Below are positions 25,941-35,365 of a stretch of 64,000 bases of DNA, in pieces. The notes beneath the pieces were generated by a model, which made no database searches, was not told the origin of the DNA, and worked only from the letters and a program-made list of their open reading frames with translations. Origin of the DNA: Chitinophagaceae bacterium (GTDB lineage Bacteria; Bacteroidota; Bacteroidia; Chitinophagales; Chitinophagaceae); NCBI GenBank assembly GCA_016706055.1, contig JADJKL010000003.1, positions 310,001-374,000 on the forward strand, given 5' to 3'. Numbering within the stretch: the stretch's first letter is position 1; every line of letters starts with the position of its first letter. A program made the position numbers and the translations under genes.

Positions 25941-26804
25941 TTAGGAACCTTTCGAACAGTAAATTGTATTTGATGGGATCAATATTTGTGATGCCGATAC
26001 AATAGGCAACAACAGATCCGGCTGCTGAACCACGACCGGCCCAATGAAAACATCTTTCTTTCTTCCGGCATCAATAAAATCACCAACAATTAAAAAGTAA
26101 CCGGCAAAGCCCATCATTTTAATGGTGAAGAGTTCAAACTCTAACCGTTCTTTTATTTCATCAGTAAGTACAGTATATCGTTTAGCAGCACCTTCGTAAG
26201 TAATATGTTTTAAATACTCCCACTGGTTTTGCGATTCTGCAGAAACTTTATACTTGCCAATTGTTTCTTCTTTAGTATGAACCTGAAATCTTTTTTCCAC
26301 AGGGAAGTTGGGAAGCAAAATATCTCTTGTAAGGTTTAGTACTTCTATCTTATCTACAACTTCGTTGGTATTGTCTAATGCTTCTGGCAAGTCATGAAAG
26401 ACTTTGCCCATTTCTTCCGTTGTTTTAAAATAAAACTGATCGTTAGGAAAAGCGAACCGTTTGTCTTTTACATTGATATCATCATCATTGAAATCCCGGA
26501 GGGCAGGGGTGCTTATTTTTTCACCGGTGTTTATACAAAGTAAAATGTCGTGGGCATTAAAATCATCCTGCTCCACATAATGTGAATCGTTACTGGCAAT
26601 GATCTTTACTTTATACTTTCTAGCAAATTTTATAAGAACTTGATTCACTTTATCTTGATCTGCCATGCCATGGCGTTGTAACTCCACATAAAAATCTTCC
26701 TGGAAAATATTGAGCCACCATTTGAATTCATTTTCTCCATCTTCTTCTCCTTTCTTTAAGAATTGCTTGCGGGATAGATGCGCCGAGACAACAAGTTGTA
26801 GCAA
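25941..26804 (-). CDS. dnaE: DNA polymerase III alpha subunit, middle part (part 2 of 4)
   Basis: Real coding begins about 26765 (KKGEEDGENEFKWW). It ends the PHP domain and starts the palm (FYVELQRHG, IIASNDSHYV, DILLCINTGEK, FELFTIKMMGFAGYFLIVGDFI). One C or G is missing near 26020: IGPGRGSAAG is expected, but the run GGGCCGGTCG shifts the frame, so the last 32 or so residues are out of register. Confidence 0.9.
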   Translation of the reverse strand: MLQLVVSAHLSRKQFLKKGEEDGENEFKWWLNIFQEDFYVELQRHGMADQDKVNQVLIKFARKYKVKIIASNDSHYVEQDDFNAHDILLCINTGEKISTPALRDFNDDDINVKDKRFAFPNDQFYFKTTEEMGKVFHDLPEALDNTNEVVDKIEVLNLTRDILLPNFPVEKRFQVHTKEETIGKYKVSAESQNQWEYLKHITYEGAAKRYTVLTDEIKERLEFELFTIKMMGFAGYFLIVGDFIDAGRKKDVFIGPVVVQQPDLLLPIVSASQILIPSNTIYCSKGS

Positions 26805-27225
26805 TTAATCCTTCATGATGTTTTAGAATAAGTTCTTTATCAATTCTTGGGTATTTGCCATACATACCTTCTACAAATCCCAGAGAAGTTAATTTGATAA
26901 GATTTTTATACCCAATCTCATTCTTCGCCAATAATATCTGGTGGTAACGTTTGTCTTTTATTTCTTTAGTGAATGTTTTTTGATGTCTTGTTTCGGTTAC
27001 ATAGAATTCGCAACCAACAACAGGTTTTACTTTTACAGTGCCATCTTCATTTTTATGACGATGAGCTTCTGCCACAAAATCAAAAACACCGAACATATTA
27101 CCATGATCGCTGATGGCTAATGCCGGCATTCCATCTTTTATCGCCTTTTTGTAAAGGTTCTGAATTGATGCTGCTCCATCAAGAAGTGAATATTGTGTAT
27201 GTACATGGAGATGAGAAAATTTCAT
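26728..27225 (-). CDS. dnaE: DNA polymerase III alpha subunit, PHP-domain start (part 1 of 4)
   Basis: It begins MKFSHLHVHTQYSLLDGA, the metal-binding start of the PHP domain, and continues with ISDHGNMFGVFDFV and KPVVGCEFYV. An extra base near 26765-26770 (CTTAAAGAAAGG) puts the last 10 residues out of frame. Joining the four parts after correcting three indels gives about 1224 aa, the expected length for DnaE. The start lies 35 bp after the stop of the beta-propeller gene. Confidence 0.92.
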   Translation of the reverse strand: MKFSHLHVHTQYSLLDGAASIQNLYKKAIKDGMPALAISDHGNMFGVFDFVAEAHRHKNEDGTVKVKPVVGCEFYVTETRHQKTFTKEIKDKRYHQILLAKNEIGYKNLIKLTSLGFVEGMYGKYPRIDKELILKHHEGLIATTCCLGASIPQAILKERRRRWRK

Positions 27226-27260
27226 AGCTCACAAGAATCATTTAATCTATTATAAAAGAC

Positions 27261-28478
27261 TTATCGTTTCTTCTTAAAAGTGTAAATATTAATCTTTCCA
27301 TTACTGTAACTGCAAACCCAAGCTTCCAGTTTATCATCATCTTCATAAATATCAACACCAACCGGATGACCGCCGCATGGCAAAGATGCCACTTTCTCAA
27401 AGTTATCTTCGTTGATTTTGTACACATCTACATAGTCGCTGCTGTAGCAGGTTACAAAAAGAAACTTATGGTTTTTTGACAAAATAATTGTTCTGGGCTG
27501 CGAATGTGTTTTTGCAGTAAACAAAGATTTTCCGGTTCCTGCTTCGAGACAGGCAATTGTTCCAAGGCTGTTGTACGAAACAAAAATATGTCCGCTGGTA
27601 TCCATCACTACATGTCTTGGGCTCGACCAAACATTTAATACTGTATCCGTTTGCCAAGTGTTGTTATCCACTACATGCAAACTGGCACCGCCCATAATGG
27701 CGATGTATGATTTTTTATTTTCATTATCTATCACTACACCTCTTGGTATGGCGGAAACTTTTACAGTACTAATCACTTTGCCAAATGGATACACATCTTT
27801 ATTCAATTCTAATACACTTGTATTTCTGGAATGCCAATTACTTACCAACAAATGTTTACTGTCTGATGTAACAGCAATTACTTTTGGTGTTTTACCGGTT
27901 TCAATTAACGGTACACGGAATGAATCCTTTTTTTCGGATCCGGGATATACAACTGTAACAGGTTTTGTTTTTTGTTCTGCATTAACAGTTCCAGTATTTT
28001 TTGAAAAATCATTTACCCAAATAGGAACGATGCCTTCTGCATTGTGTAAGGAAACCCAAAGGATTTCATCATCATGACTAAAAGCAGCTTCCACTGGTTT
28101 CTCCTGAAAAGAATTGATAGGGCGACTTTTATTATAATCCCAGCCCATTCCTTTTGTAGGTGTAAACTTGAACTCTTTGGTAAGTTTTCGAGTAGCCTGA
28201 TCAAATTCATAAACACTCATTCCTTCCAGGTTCATTGCATAAAGCTTAGAACCTTTGGAATTAAAAATGACTGACTTGGTGCCACCTGCCGCTGCCAAAG
28301 TTTCTTTCTTTTCGTATTCGATTACGGAATATGGCTTCGGGGGCGGAATAACTGGTGTGGTATCAACAACAATTAATCTTTTCGCCATTGAATCATCATG
28401 GCTTAGTACTGTGCTTCCTGAACTCTGGCAACCTGTTGCCAGAATGTACATGGTGAGAAGGGATAATAGAGTTTGCAT
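27261..28478 (-). CDS. YncE-like beta-propeller lipoprotein
   Basis: A 405-aa protein with lipobox ATGC (Cys17), so lipid-anchored. The rest has about seven repeats of the YncE/lactonase propeller type (GTKSVIFNSKGSKLYAMNLEG, TPKVIAVTSDSKHLLVSNWH, SPRHVVMDTSGHIFVSYN, QPRTIILSKNHKFLFVTCYS, HPVGVDIYEDDDKLEAWVCS). Such propellers bind ligands or proteins at the cell surface; no catalytic role can be assigned. It sits upstream of dnaE on the same strand and may share a transcript. Confidence 0.75.
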   Translation of the reverse strand: MQTLLSLLTMYILATGCQSSGSTVLSHDDSMAKRLIVVDTTPVIPPPKPYSVIEYEKKETLAAAGGTKSVIFNSKGSKLYAMNLEGMSVYEFDQATRKLTKEFKFTPTKGMGWDYNKSRPINSFQEKPVEAAFSHDDEILWVSLHNAEGIVPIWVNDFSKNTGTVNAEQKTKPVTVVYPGSEKKDSFRVPLIETGKTPKVIAVTSDSKHLLVSNWHSRNTSVLELNKDVYPFGKVISTVKVSAIPRGVVIDNENKKSYIAIMGGASLHVVDNNTWQTDTVLNVWSSPRHVVMDTSGHIFVSYNSLGTIACLEAGTGKSLFTAKTHSQPRTIILSKNHKFLFVTCYSSDYVDVYKINEDNFEKVASLPCGGHPVGVDIYEDDDKLEAWVCSYSNGKINIYTFKKKR

Positions 28479-28659
28479 GGTGTATTTATCTTGATGTTCA
28501 ATAATAGGAAAAAAATGCTTGAAATCAATGGTTGATTTGTCTCAATATTCAAAACCTAAAATGAATCGTAAAGTACTTATTATCATTGACTTAAATGGGC
28601 GGCAATTTTATGCTTCAAAATTCGTTTAGGGAAAGAGGTTTTTTTCGGGCATTTACCGT

Positions 28660-28667
28660 TATTTTTG
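28660..28667 (+). promoter_or_regulatory. -7 promoter box for the NlpC/P60 gene
   Basis: TATTTTTG matches TAnnTTTG and is followed by GCCCGCC, like several other boxes here. It predicts a leader of about 100 nt, which contains a small CCTTC/GAAGG hairpin. Confidence 0.4.
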
Positions 28668-28776
28668 CCCGCCTTCGCAGAGAAGGAAAATTGTTTGTAT
28701 TTGTGTTGAATTGAGTTGTGAAGGGCAAACAATATTTTGGAAAACCCCATGAAATCATCTTAAAAAGAAAGACGTA

Positions 28777-29565
28777 ATGGTTAAGCAGATTTTACCAGCA
28801 GTAGCATTTATCATTTTTTTGAGCAGTTGTTCAACTTTTAAGCCGCTGAACTTTACAAGTAATAAGCAGGTGGCTACCGCTCATACCCCAGCTCCCAAGA
28901 CAAAATTTATTGAAGAGATTTCAGTTATTCCTCAGACTGAAGTTGATAATACAACTAATAAAATTGAATCAAAGCAAGATGCAAAACCTTCATCTAAACT
29001 TTCTGTTGTAAGCAGAAGAAAGAGTATGGATGCTGTTACTGTACCTGATAAACTGGACGAAATAAAGTTATATGAGAGAATGTTTTCCAGCATTGCTGCA
29101 GAAGTAGAGAGTGCATCAGCGGTTCAATTAAAATATGCTGTGTTGATGAATACTGAAGTCGAATCATTACCAAGTAAATCATTGCTCGAAGCAGTTGATG
29201 AGTGGTATGGTGTTCGGTACAGAACTGGCGGTAATACTACAAGCGGAGTTGATTGCTCAGGATTCACTGTTGGAGTTTATGCTGCATTGTATGGAATGGC
29301 AATTCCAAGAGTTTCCAGAGATCAATACAGGGTAAGCACTAAATTATCTACTACCGATTTAGAGCCGGGTGACCTTGTGTTCTTTAATACTACTGGAAGA
29401 GGTGTGTCTCATGTTGGCATTTACCTTGGTCATAATAAATTCATTCATGCTTCTGTTTCAAGAGGTGTAATGGTGAATGATCTTTTCGAAAACTATTATC
29501 TGAAACGCTACATTGGTGGCGGAAGGATTGAGAACAAAGAAGAGATTGCTCAAGGCACTCATTAA
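28777..29565 (+). CDS. NlpC/P60 family cell-wall hydrolase lipoprotein
   Basis: A 262-aa lipoprotein (lipobox LSSC, Cys18) with a 110-residue linker and a C-terminal NlpC/P60 cysteine peptidase domain. The catalytic residues are Cys160 (GVDCSGF), His212 (VSHVGIYLG) and His224 (FIHAS). Family members cut peptidoglycan stem peptides, typically between D-Glu and the diamino acid. The stop codon region overlaps the convergent flippase gene by 4 bp. Confidence 0.9.
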   Translation: MVKQILPAVAFIIFLSSCSTFKPLNFTSNKQVATAHTPAPKTKFIEEISVIPQTEVDNTTNKIESKQDAKPSSKLSVVSRRKSMDAVTVPDKLDEIKLYERMFSSIAAEVESASAVQLKYAVLMNTEVESLPSKSLLEAVDEWYGVRYRTGGNTTSGVDCSGFTVGVYAALYGMAIPRVSRDQYRVSTKLSTTDLEPGDLVFFNTTGRGVSHVGIYLGHNKFIHASVSRGVMVNDLFENYYLKRYIGGGRIENKEEIAQGTH

Positions 29566-31067
29566 TTTTTAATTCCCATTCTTTTTTTAATGGTTTGCAC
29601 AACTGGTGTAATGTCCGGTGAAATTTTCATGTACACAATACCCAATCCATAAAGGATTACGAAACTTGCACTGCGTCCAATTATTCCGGCAAATCCATGT
29701 ACATCTCTAAATGTAAAATAGCAAATGCAATAACAAGCGGAAGCTAACAGCAAAGTATAAAGCGATTGAATAGTGAATGGGAACAGTTTAAATTTTTTCC
29801 ACAAGAAAATAATCCTGATAATATTGTATATGGTTATTGAAACTAAAGTGGCGATTGCAGGTCCAATTAATCCATATTCTTTCGTAAGAAAATAAGTCAA
29901 TGGAAGCATTACACTTAGTAGAACGACGCCACTTAGCAATTCAAATCTCCAAAAGGTAGAAGTGGCAATGATTTGTGCATTAACACCTGTACCCATATCA
30001 ATGATCTTCGTAATGCCCAATAAAAAAAATATAGAAGAAGCATCCAGATAGGAAGGTTTTACGCCAAAGGTTTTAATGCCATCTGAAAAATTCATCCATA
30101 TCAATAAAAAAATGGCGCAGGCAAACACTAATTGGTTGATGGAAGACCGCTGATATACTTTTTGAAGAAGTGCCATGTTTTTATCCTTCCATGCTTTTGA
30201 TAAATGCGAAATAGATGCAGAAATAATTCCCCGCTGCGGTGCTTGAATAATGCTGGTCATAATTGTTGCTAAGGCATAAATACCTGCTTTCGCCGAACCA
30301 TTTTCTAATATAGAGGCAATAACAATAGTGTCAAATACCTGCGATAATGTAAAGATCAAAGTGCCGCCATAAACGAATGAACAAAGTGTTACGATTTTTT
30401 TTAAAAACCTGCGACTTACTTTACTTGGCTTAAGTGTGAAATGAATCCGCTTGGTTGCGACTAAATAAATAAACAAACTAACGGCTATGCCCGGATAAGT
30501 GAAAGCAAAAAGTTTGATAAATAAATCATAATCCTTAATTACGTTGGTGACGTATAACACAATTAGCAATGTTGTAAATAAACGCCACTGCACTTCCCTG
30601 AAAAAATTTGCCAGCACAGATTTATGCAAACTCCATGTATAAGCTTCGAGCACAGCATAAATGGTAAGACCAAGACCCATGGGAAATATCCAGTAATAAT
30701 AGTTTACCAGCTTGGGTGCATTGGTGCCAAATTTTTGAAGCACAATATCCTTCATTGCCCAGCCTACAATCATAACTAATACAAAGCCAATCAGGCTTAC
30801 TATTAAAGCCCACGAAATCATATCATTTTTTTCCGGAGGAAGATTGTCATTGTAATAAGGATGAAATTTAAAAATATAAGATGGCATTGCCAATGTTGCA
30901 AAAGAGGCCATCAAAGTGGCAATGGCAATAACAATTGTGGTAAGTCCGTATTCAGCTTCGGTAAAAGTTCCTTCTCTTGTAAAAAAATAAGTATTTAATA
31001 AGCCGACAGCAAAGCCAATATATATTACGATAGATGAAATAATACTTTGCCTGCGAATACTGCTCAT
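29562..31067 (-). CDS. Polysaccharide flippase (Wzx/MATE-like)
   Basis: A 501-aa protein with about 14 membrane helices, of the polysaccharide biosynthesis (PST/RfbX) exporter family that flips lipid-linked oligosaccharides across the inner membrane. The start SSIRRQSIISSIVIYIGFAVGLLNTYFF and the later KAGIYALATIMTSIIQAPQRG are typical. No glycosyltransferase cluster surrounds it, so the sugar substrate is unknown. Confidence 0.85.
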   Translation of the reverse strand: MSSIRRQSIISSIVIYIGFAVGLLNTYFFTREGTFTEAEYGLTTIVIAIATLMASFATLAMPSYIFKFHPYYNDNLPPEKNDMISWALIVSLIGFVLVMIVGWAMKDIVLQKFGTNAPKLVNYYYWIFPMGLGLTIYAVLEAYTWSLHKSVLANFFREVQWRLFTTLLIVLYVTNVIKDYDLFIKLFAFTYPGIAVSLFIYLVATKRIHFTLKPSKVSRRFLKKIVTLCSFVYGGTLIFTLSQVFDTIVIASILENGSAKAGIYALATIMTSIIQAPQRGIISASISHLSKAWKDKNMALLQKVYQRSSINQLVFACAIFLLIWMNFSDGIKTFGVKPSYLDASSIFFLLGITKIIDMGTGVNAQIIATSTFWRFELLSGVVLLSVMLPLTYFLTKEYGLIGPAIATLVSITIYNIIRIIFLWKKFKLFPFTIQSLYTLLLASACYCICYFTFRDVHGFAGIIGRSASFVILYGLGIVYMKISPDITPVVQTIKKRMGIKN

Positions 31068-31071
31068 GCGG

Positions 31072-31079
31072 TAAAGATA
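31072..31079 (-). promoter_or_regulatory. Near-consensus -7 box directly before the flippase start
   Basis: The minus strand reads TATCTTTA, one base off TAnnTTTG, 4 nt before the ATG. The spacing equals that of kdsA and ftsK and suggests a leaderless transcript. Confidence 0.4.
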
Positions 31080-31111
31080 GTGAATGGTGAAAAGTGAATA
31101 TCCGATTTTTC

Positions 31112-32842
31112 TTATTCTACTTTCCTTGTAGTGACGTAAAAGTTTTTACTCGTAGAAATTGTTTTACTCATAAGTTCGGCAGTCATAGTGATAGATTTCC
31201 ATTCTGTAGTGGGCTTCAACCATACATCAACTCCTTCCAGTTTTACAGGCATTGCAAATCCATTTACACAATTAGCCCAGCGATACGAAAGATTATCGCC
31301 AACTATTTTATATTCTAACTGTGGTATTTTAATTGTCCTTAAGTATTGATCAAATACTTTACTCAAATCTATCCCAGCTATTTTTGAAAAATAGGCCTCC
31401 ACATCTTTTGAGTCAACCGTTTTGTGGTAAAATTCACTATTCAATCCTCTTAATATTTTTCTGAAGACAGAGTCGTCATTAATTATCTGTCGTATTGTAT
31501 GTAAAAGGCTTGCTCCTTTGTTATACATATCGCTGCTGCCTTCTTGGTTTACTCCATAAGGACCAATTAAAGGTTTGTCGTTGCTGATCTTTTTTCGGAT
31601 GCCTTGCAAATATTCATCACCAGCTTTTTTGCCATAATGATATTCTGTAAACAATACTTCGGAGTACATGGTAAAACCTTCGTGTATCCACATGTCGGCA
31701 ATATCATTCGTCGTTATATTATTGGCAAACCACTCATGCCCACTTTCATGTACAATTATATAATCCCATTTAAGACCCCAACCACTTCCAGATAAATCCA
31801 TGCCAAGATATCCATTCTGGTAATGATTGCCATAGGCAACAGCACTTTGGTGCTCCATTCCAAGATGTGATGATTCAACCAGTTTGTATCCATCTTCATA
31901 AAATGGATAAGGCCCAAACCAGTATTCGAAAGCTTTCAGCATTGGTTTTACATCCTGCCCAAATTGCTTTTTTGATTTTTCAAGATTGTAATCAAGCACC
32001 CAATAATCCAGTGAAAGATTTTTTTCTGTTTCACCAATGTAATTATCCGACCAATGAACATACTTGCCGATGTAAGGAATGATATTATAATTGTTGATTG
32101 GACTTTTTACTTCCCATTTCCATGTGGTTGTTCCGTCTCTATTATCTTTTTGAAATGCTAACCGTCCATTGGCTACTGCGACCAGCGTATCAGGAACTGT
32201 AATACTTAAACTGGCTCCTAAATCAGGCTCATCGCTTTGATGGTCTTTACAGGGATACCAAACACTGGCACCCAATCCCTGACAGGCAACTGTCATCCAT
32301 GGACGACCTTTGGCATCTTTGCCCCATATCCATCCACCATCCCAAGGCGGATTTACTGCGGCTCTGGGTGTTCCTGAAAATTCAATTGTTATCGAATCAA
32401 TATTATTTTTTGCAGGAGCATCTTCAATATAATATACGTTGCCTTGTCTTGTAAATTTTAATTGTCTTGCCAATTGATGAAGGTTTGATCCGCCACCTGT
32501 TGGCGTTTTCATTACACTCACAGTTTGCCCATCATTACTAAAAACTCTTTCAATTTGCATTGGTTCTTGCAAATCAATTTGCATCTTGGGTTTGCCATTC
32601 GGCTTCTTTGTGATTTTATAGGTAATCTTAACCTGTCCCTTAATTGTTTTTGTTTTATAATCTGGAGTTACATTAATGTCATAATAAAGAACATTCCACC
32701 AGGCTCTTTCCGGCGTTATGCTACCACGCAGCGTATCTTGCTTTGTAAACTTTCCTTTTTGATGCAATGGCTGTGCACAGGCACTGATGGAAAAGATTAA
32801 TAAAAGGGAAACGTATATTGATTTGATAATGTATTTCTCCAT
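31112..32842 (-). CDS. M1 family metallopeptidase (aminopeptidase N-like)
   Basis: A 576-aa secreted zinc peptidase. The zinc site is HESGHE (His365, Glu366, His369) with the third ligand Glu388 in WIHEGF, the exact M1 spacing; LGMEHQSAVAYG is the GxMEN-like exopeptidase motif in altered form. The start at 32842 gives a signal sequence ending FSISAC, possibly a lipoprotein. The upstream 13 codons of the frame would overlap the divergent binding-protein gene. It probably digests peptides in the periplasm or at the surface. Confidence 0.9.
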   Translation of the reverse strand: MEKYIIKSIYVSLLLIFSISACAQPLHQKGKFTKQDTLRGSITPERAWWNVLYYDINVTPDYKTKTIKGQVKITYKITKKPNGKPKMQIDLQEPMQIERVFSNDGQTVSVMKTPTGGGSNLHQLARQLKFTRQGNVYYIEDAPAKNNIDSITIEFSGTPRAAVNPPWDGGWIWGKDAKGRPWMTVACQGLGASVWYPCKDHQSDEPDLGASLSITVPDTLVAVANGRLAFQKDNRDGTTTWKWEVKSPINNYNIIPYIGKYVHWSDNYIGETEKNLSLDYWVLDYNLEKSKKQFGQDVKPMLKAFEYWFGPYPFYEDGYKLVESSHLGMEHQSAVAYGNHYQNGYLGMDLSGSGWGLKWDYIIVHESGHEWFANNITTNDIADMWIHEGFTMYSEVLFTEYHYGKKAGDEYLQGIRKKISNDKPLIGPYGVNQEGSSDMYNKGASLLHTIRQIINDDSVFRKILRGLNSEFYHKTVDSKDVEAYFSKIAGIDLSKVFDQYLRTIKIPQLEYKIVGDNLSYRWANCVNGFAMPVKLEGVDVWLKPTTEWKSITMTAELMSKTISTSKNFYVTTRKVE

Positions 32843-32871
32843 AATAATTTTTGTTACTGTAAATTTAAGGC

Positions 32872-34521
32872 TTGATAACAAACATGAACGTTAAAACTAA
32901 TTTTATAAAAATAATATTCATTGCCATTGTAATAGTGCAATTGGCTGGCTGTTACAATAAAGAGAAAAGTGAAGGAAATGTTTTTCACTACAATGAATTC
33001 AATGGTATTTCTTCATTGGATCCGGCTTTTGCAAAAAGCCAGTCCACTATGTGGGCCGCTCACCAGTTTTATAATACGTTAGTTGAAATTGATGATAGCC
33101 TTCATATCATTCCTTCATTGGCAAAGAGCTGGGATATTTCTGCAGATCGTACCATCTTCACTTTTCACCTGAGAGATGATGTTTTCTTTCATGATGATGT
33201 TGCATTTCCAGAAGGGAAAGGAAGAAAATTAACGGCCTATGATGTTGAATACAGCCTTTCACGGATAATTGATAAAGAAACTGCTAGCCCCGGTTCCTGG
33301 ATATTTAACCGTAAGGTTGATTCGATACAACCCTTCAAAGCAATTGATGATACAACCTTTCAGCTAAAACTTTTAAGACCCTACTTGCCTATTCTTGGAA
33401 TTATTTCAATGCAGTATTGTTCTATCGTTGCTAAAGAAGCGGTTGAAAATTATGGAATCAATTTTCGTCGTCATCCTGTTGGCACAGGTCCCTTTCGTTT
33501 TATTACCTGGGAAGAAGGGCAGGCTTTGATCATGAAAAAGAATCCAACCTATTTTGAAAAAGATAGTGCAGGAGTTCGTTTGCCTTATCTGGACGGAGTA
33601 AATATTTCATTTTATGATAGTAAGGCTACTGAGTTTTTATTGTTTCGTCAAAAGCAATTAGATTTCATTAATGATATAGAAGCATCGTTTAAAGATGAGA
33701 TATTAACCAAACAAGGAACCCTGAGAAAAGATTGGGAAGGGAAAATAGTACTGCAAACAAATCCTTATCTCAATATTGAATACCTCGGAATTTTAGTTGA
33801 TTCAACAAACGAATTAGTGAGAAACTCTCCGATGCGTTTGCGAAAAATAAGGCAAGCTGTTAACTATGGATTTGACAGACGAAAAATGGTTTTATATCTG
33901 CGAAATTCATTAGGTACACCAGCAGAATCCGGATTTGTACCAATGGGCTTGCCTTCATTTGATACGGCTGTAGTAAAAGGGTATAATTATAATCCTGCAA
34001 AGTCAAAGCAGCTTTTGGCTGAAGCGGGATTTCCGGATGGCAAAGGGTTGCCACCAATAAAACTATTGACAATTCCCATTTATGCAGATATGGCAAATTT
34101 TATTGCAAAGCAATTGGGTGAATCAGGAATTCCTGTGCAGGTAGATGTGGTGCAAAAATCATTACTACTTACAATGACTTCCAGTTCTACTGCTGCATTC
34201 TTCAGAGGTAGCTGGATAGCTGATTATCCCGATGCAGAAAATTATCTTTCTGTTTTTTATTCTAAGAACCCTGCGCCACCTAATTATACCAGATATAGCA
34301 GTGCAGCTTTTGACGCAGCTTTTGAAAAAGCAATCACGGAAGACAATGATTCTATCCGCTATAAATTATATCAACAAGCGGATCAGATAATGATGAACGA
34401 TGCACCGGTTGTTCCACTTTGGTATGATAAAGTGGTACGGTTAGCTCAACCAAACGTAGTTGGATTTAAGCCCAATGCGTTAAATTTATTGGAACTCAGG
34501 TACACTAAGTTTGATAAGTAA
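32872..34521 (+). CDS. Peptide/oligopeptide ABC transporter substrate-binding lipoprotein (SBP family 5)
   Basis: A 549-aa lipoprotein (lipobox LAGC) of the OppA/DppA type. GISSLDPAFA near the mature start, FTFHLRDDVFFHDD, RHPVGTGPFRFITWEEGQ and WIADYPDAENYLSVFYS are family signatures. Permease and ATPase genes are absent nearby. The start may be 32872 or the ATG at 32884. Only 29 bp separate it from the start of the divergent M1 peptidase, so the two promoters overlap and the genes may be co-regulated for peptide use. Confidence 0.88.
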   Translation: MITNMNVKTNFIKIIFIAIVIVQLAGCYNKEKSEGNVFHYNEFNGISSLDPAFAKSQSTMWAAHQFYNTLVEIDDSLHIIPSLAKSWDISADRTIFTFHLRDDVFFHDDVAFPEGKGRKLTAYDVEYSLSRIIDKETASPGSWIFNRKVDSIQPFKAIDDTTFQLKLLRPYLPILGIISMQYCSIVAKEAVENYGINFRRHPVGTGPFRFITWEEGQALIMKKNPTYFEKDSAGVRLPYLDGVNISFYDSKATEFLLFRQKQLDFINDIEASFKDEILTKQGTLRKDWEGKIVLQTNPYLNIEYLGILVDSTNELVRNSPMRLRKIRQAVNYGFDRRKMVLYLRNSLGTPAESGFVPMGLPSFDTAVVKGYNYNPAKSKQLLAEAGFPDGKGLPPIKLLTIPIYADMANFIAKQLGESGIPVQVDVVQKSLLLTMTSSSTAAFFRGSWIADYPDAENYLSVFYSKNPAPPNYTRYSSAAFDAAFEKAITEDNDSIRYKLYQQADQIMMNDAPVVPLWYDKVVRLAQPNVVGFKPNALNLLELRYTKFDK

Positions 34522-34529
34522 ATTGAATT

Positions 34530-35207
34530 TTAGTTAGACGATTTCAATTTGTCCTTAAATACTTTTCTGAATTTCTCCAACTTAGGACGAATGACAACTC
34601 TGCAATAAGGATTTGTGTTTTCATTATTCTCATAATACTGCTGATGATAATCTTCAGCAGCATAGAAACTTGAATAAGCTGTTATCTCAGTAACAATAGG
34701 TCTATCAAATGCACCACTTTTGTCAAGCTCCGCTTTATATTTTTCTGCTTTTTCTTTTTGCTCTTGGTTATGATAAAAAATTCCACTTCTGTATTGTGTT
34801 CCCACATCAGCGCCTTGTCTGTTTAATGTTGTAGGATCATGTGTTTCCCAGAATACTTCAAGTAGTTCATCAAAGCTTATTTTTTTAGGATCATATACAA
34901 TTTGCAAAGCTTCTGCATGGCCAGTTTGTCCAGTTGTCACTTCTTTGTATGTAGGATTTTTTACATGACCAGCTGTATAACCGGAAGTAGCACTAATAAC
35001 TCCGTTTAATTCTTCAAATACTGCTTCGGTACACCAGAAACAACCGTTTGCAAATGTGGCAGTTTCAGTGGTGGCGGAATTTGTTTGTTCTGTTTCGTTT
35101 GTCATTTTATTATTACTTGTGTTCAAATTATTTGTTTTGGATGGTTTTTGCGAACAGGAAAGCAGCGTTGTCAGAGAAACAATTGTGGCTGCCAAAATAG
35201 TTTTCAT
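34530..35207 (-). CDS. msrA: Peptide methionine-(S)-sulfoxide reductase, exported
   Basis: A 225-aa MsrA. Catalytic Cys56 lies in ANGCFWCTE, with GHAEALQIVYDP and HDPTTLNRQGADVGTQYRS downstream. The start at 35207 gives a lipoprotein signal (TTLLSC, Cys18), so this enzyme works in the periplasm; the frame is open 39 codons further, without a good signal. It repairs oxidised methionine in envelope proteins. It is convergent with the binding-protein gene. Confidence 0.92.
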   Translation of the reverse strand: MKTILAATIVSLTTLLSCSQKPSKTNNLNTSNNKMTNETEQTNSATTETATFANGCFWCTEAVFEELNGVISATSGYTAGHVKNPTYKEVTTGQTGHAEALQIVYDPKKISFDELLEVFWETHDPTTLNRQGADVGTQYRSGIFYHNQEQKEKAEKYKAELDKSGAFDRPIVTEITAYSSFYAAEDYHQQYYENNENTNPYCRVVIRPKLEKFRKVFKDKLKSSN

Positions 35208-35365
35208 TTTATTTGATTTAAAGTTCAATAATATAAATTTCGCACAATTTAGTGTCATAGCAAGTAGTTGTTTTGTAAGTTGCATGACAATAGTTTGTTT
35301 TTTGTTGTTCATTAACAAAAACATGATCGCATTAATTACGTAAGGACGATTAAAGAAGATTTAGA

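Noticed and set aside
27571..28077. 168-codon plus-strand frame opposite the beta-propeller gene
   Set aside because: It is antisense to a coherent lipoprotein gene with repeats; no start signal or family match.
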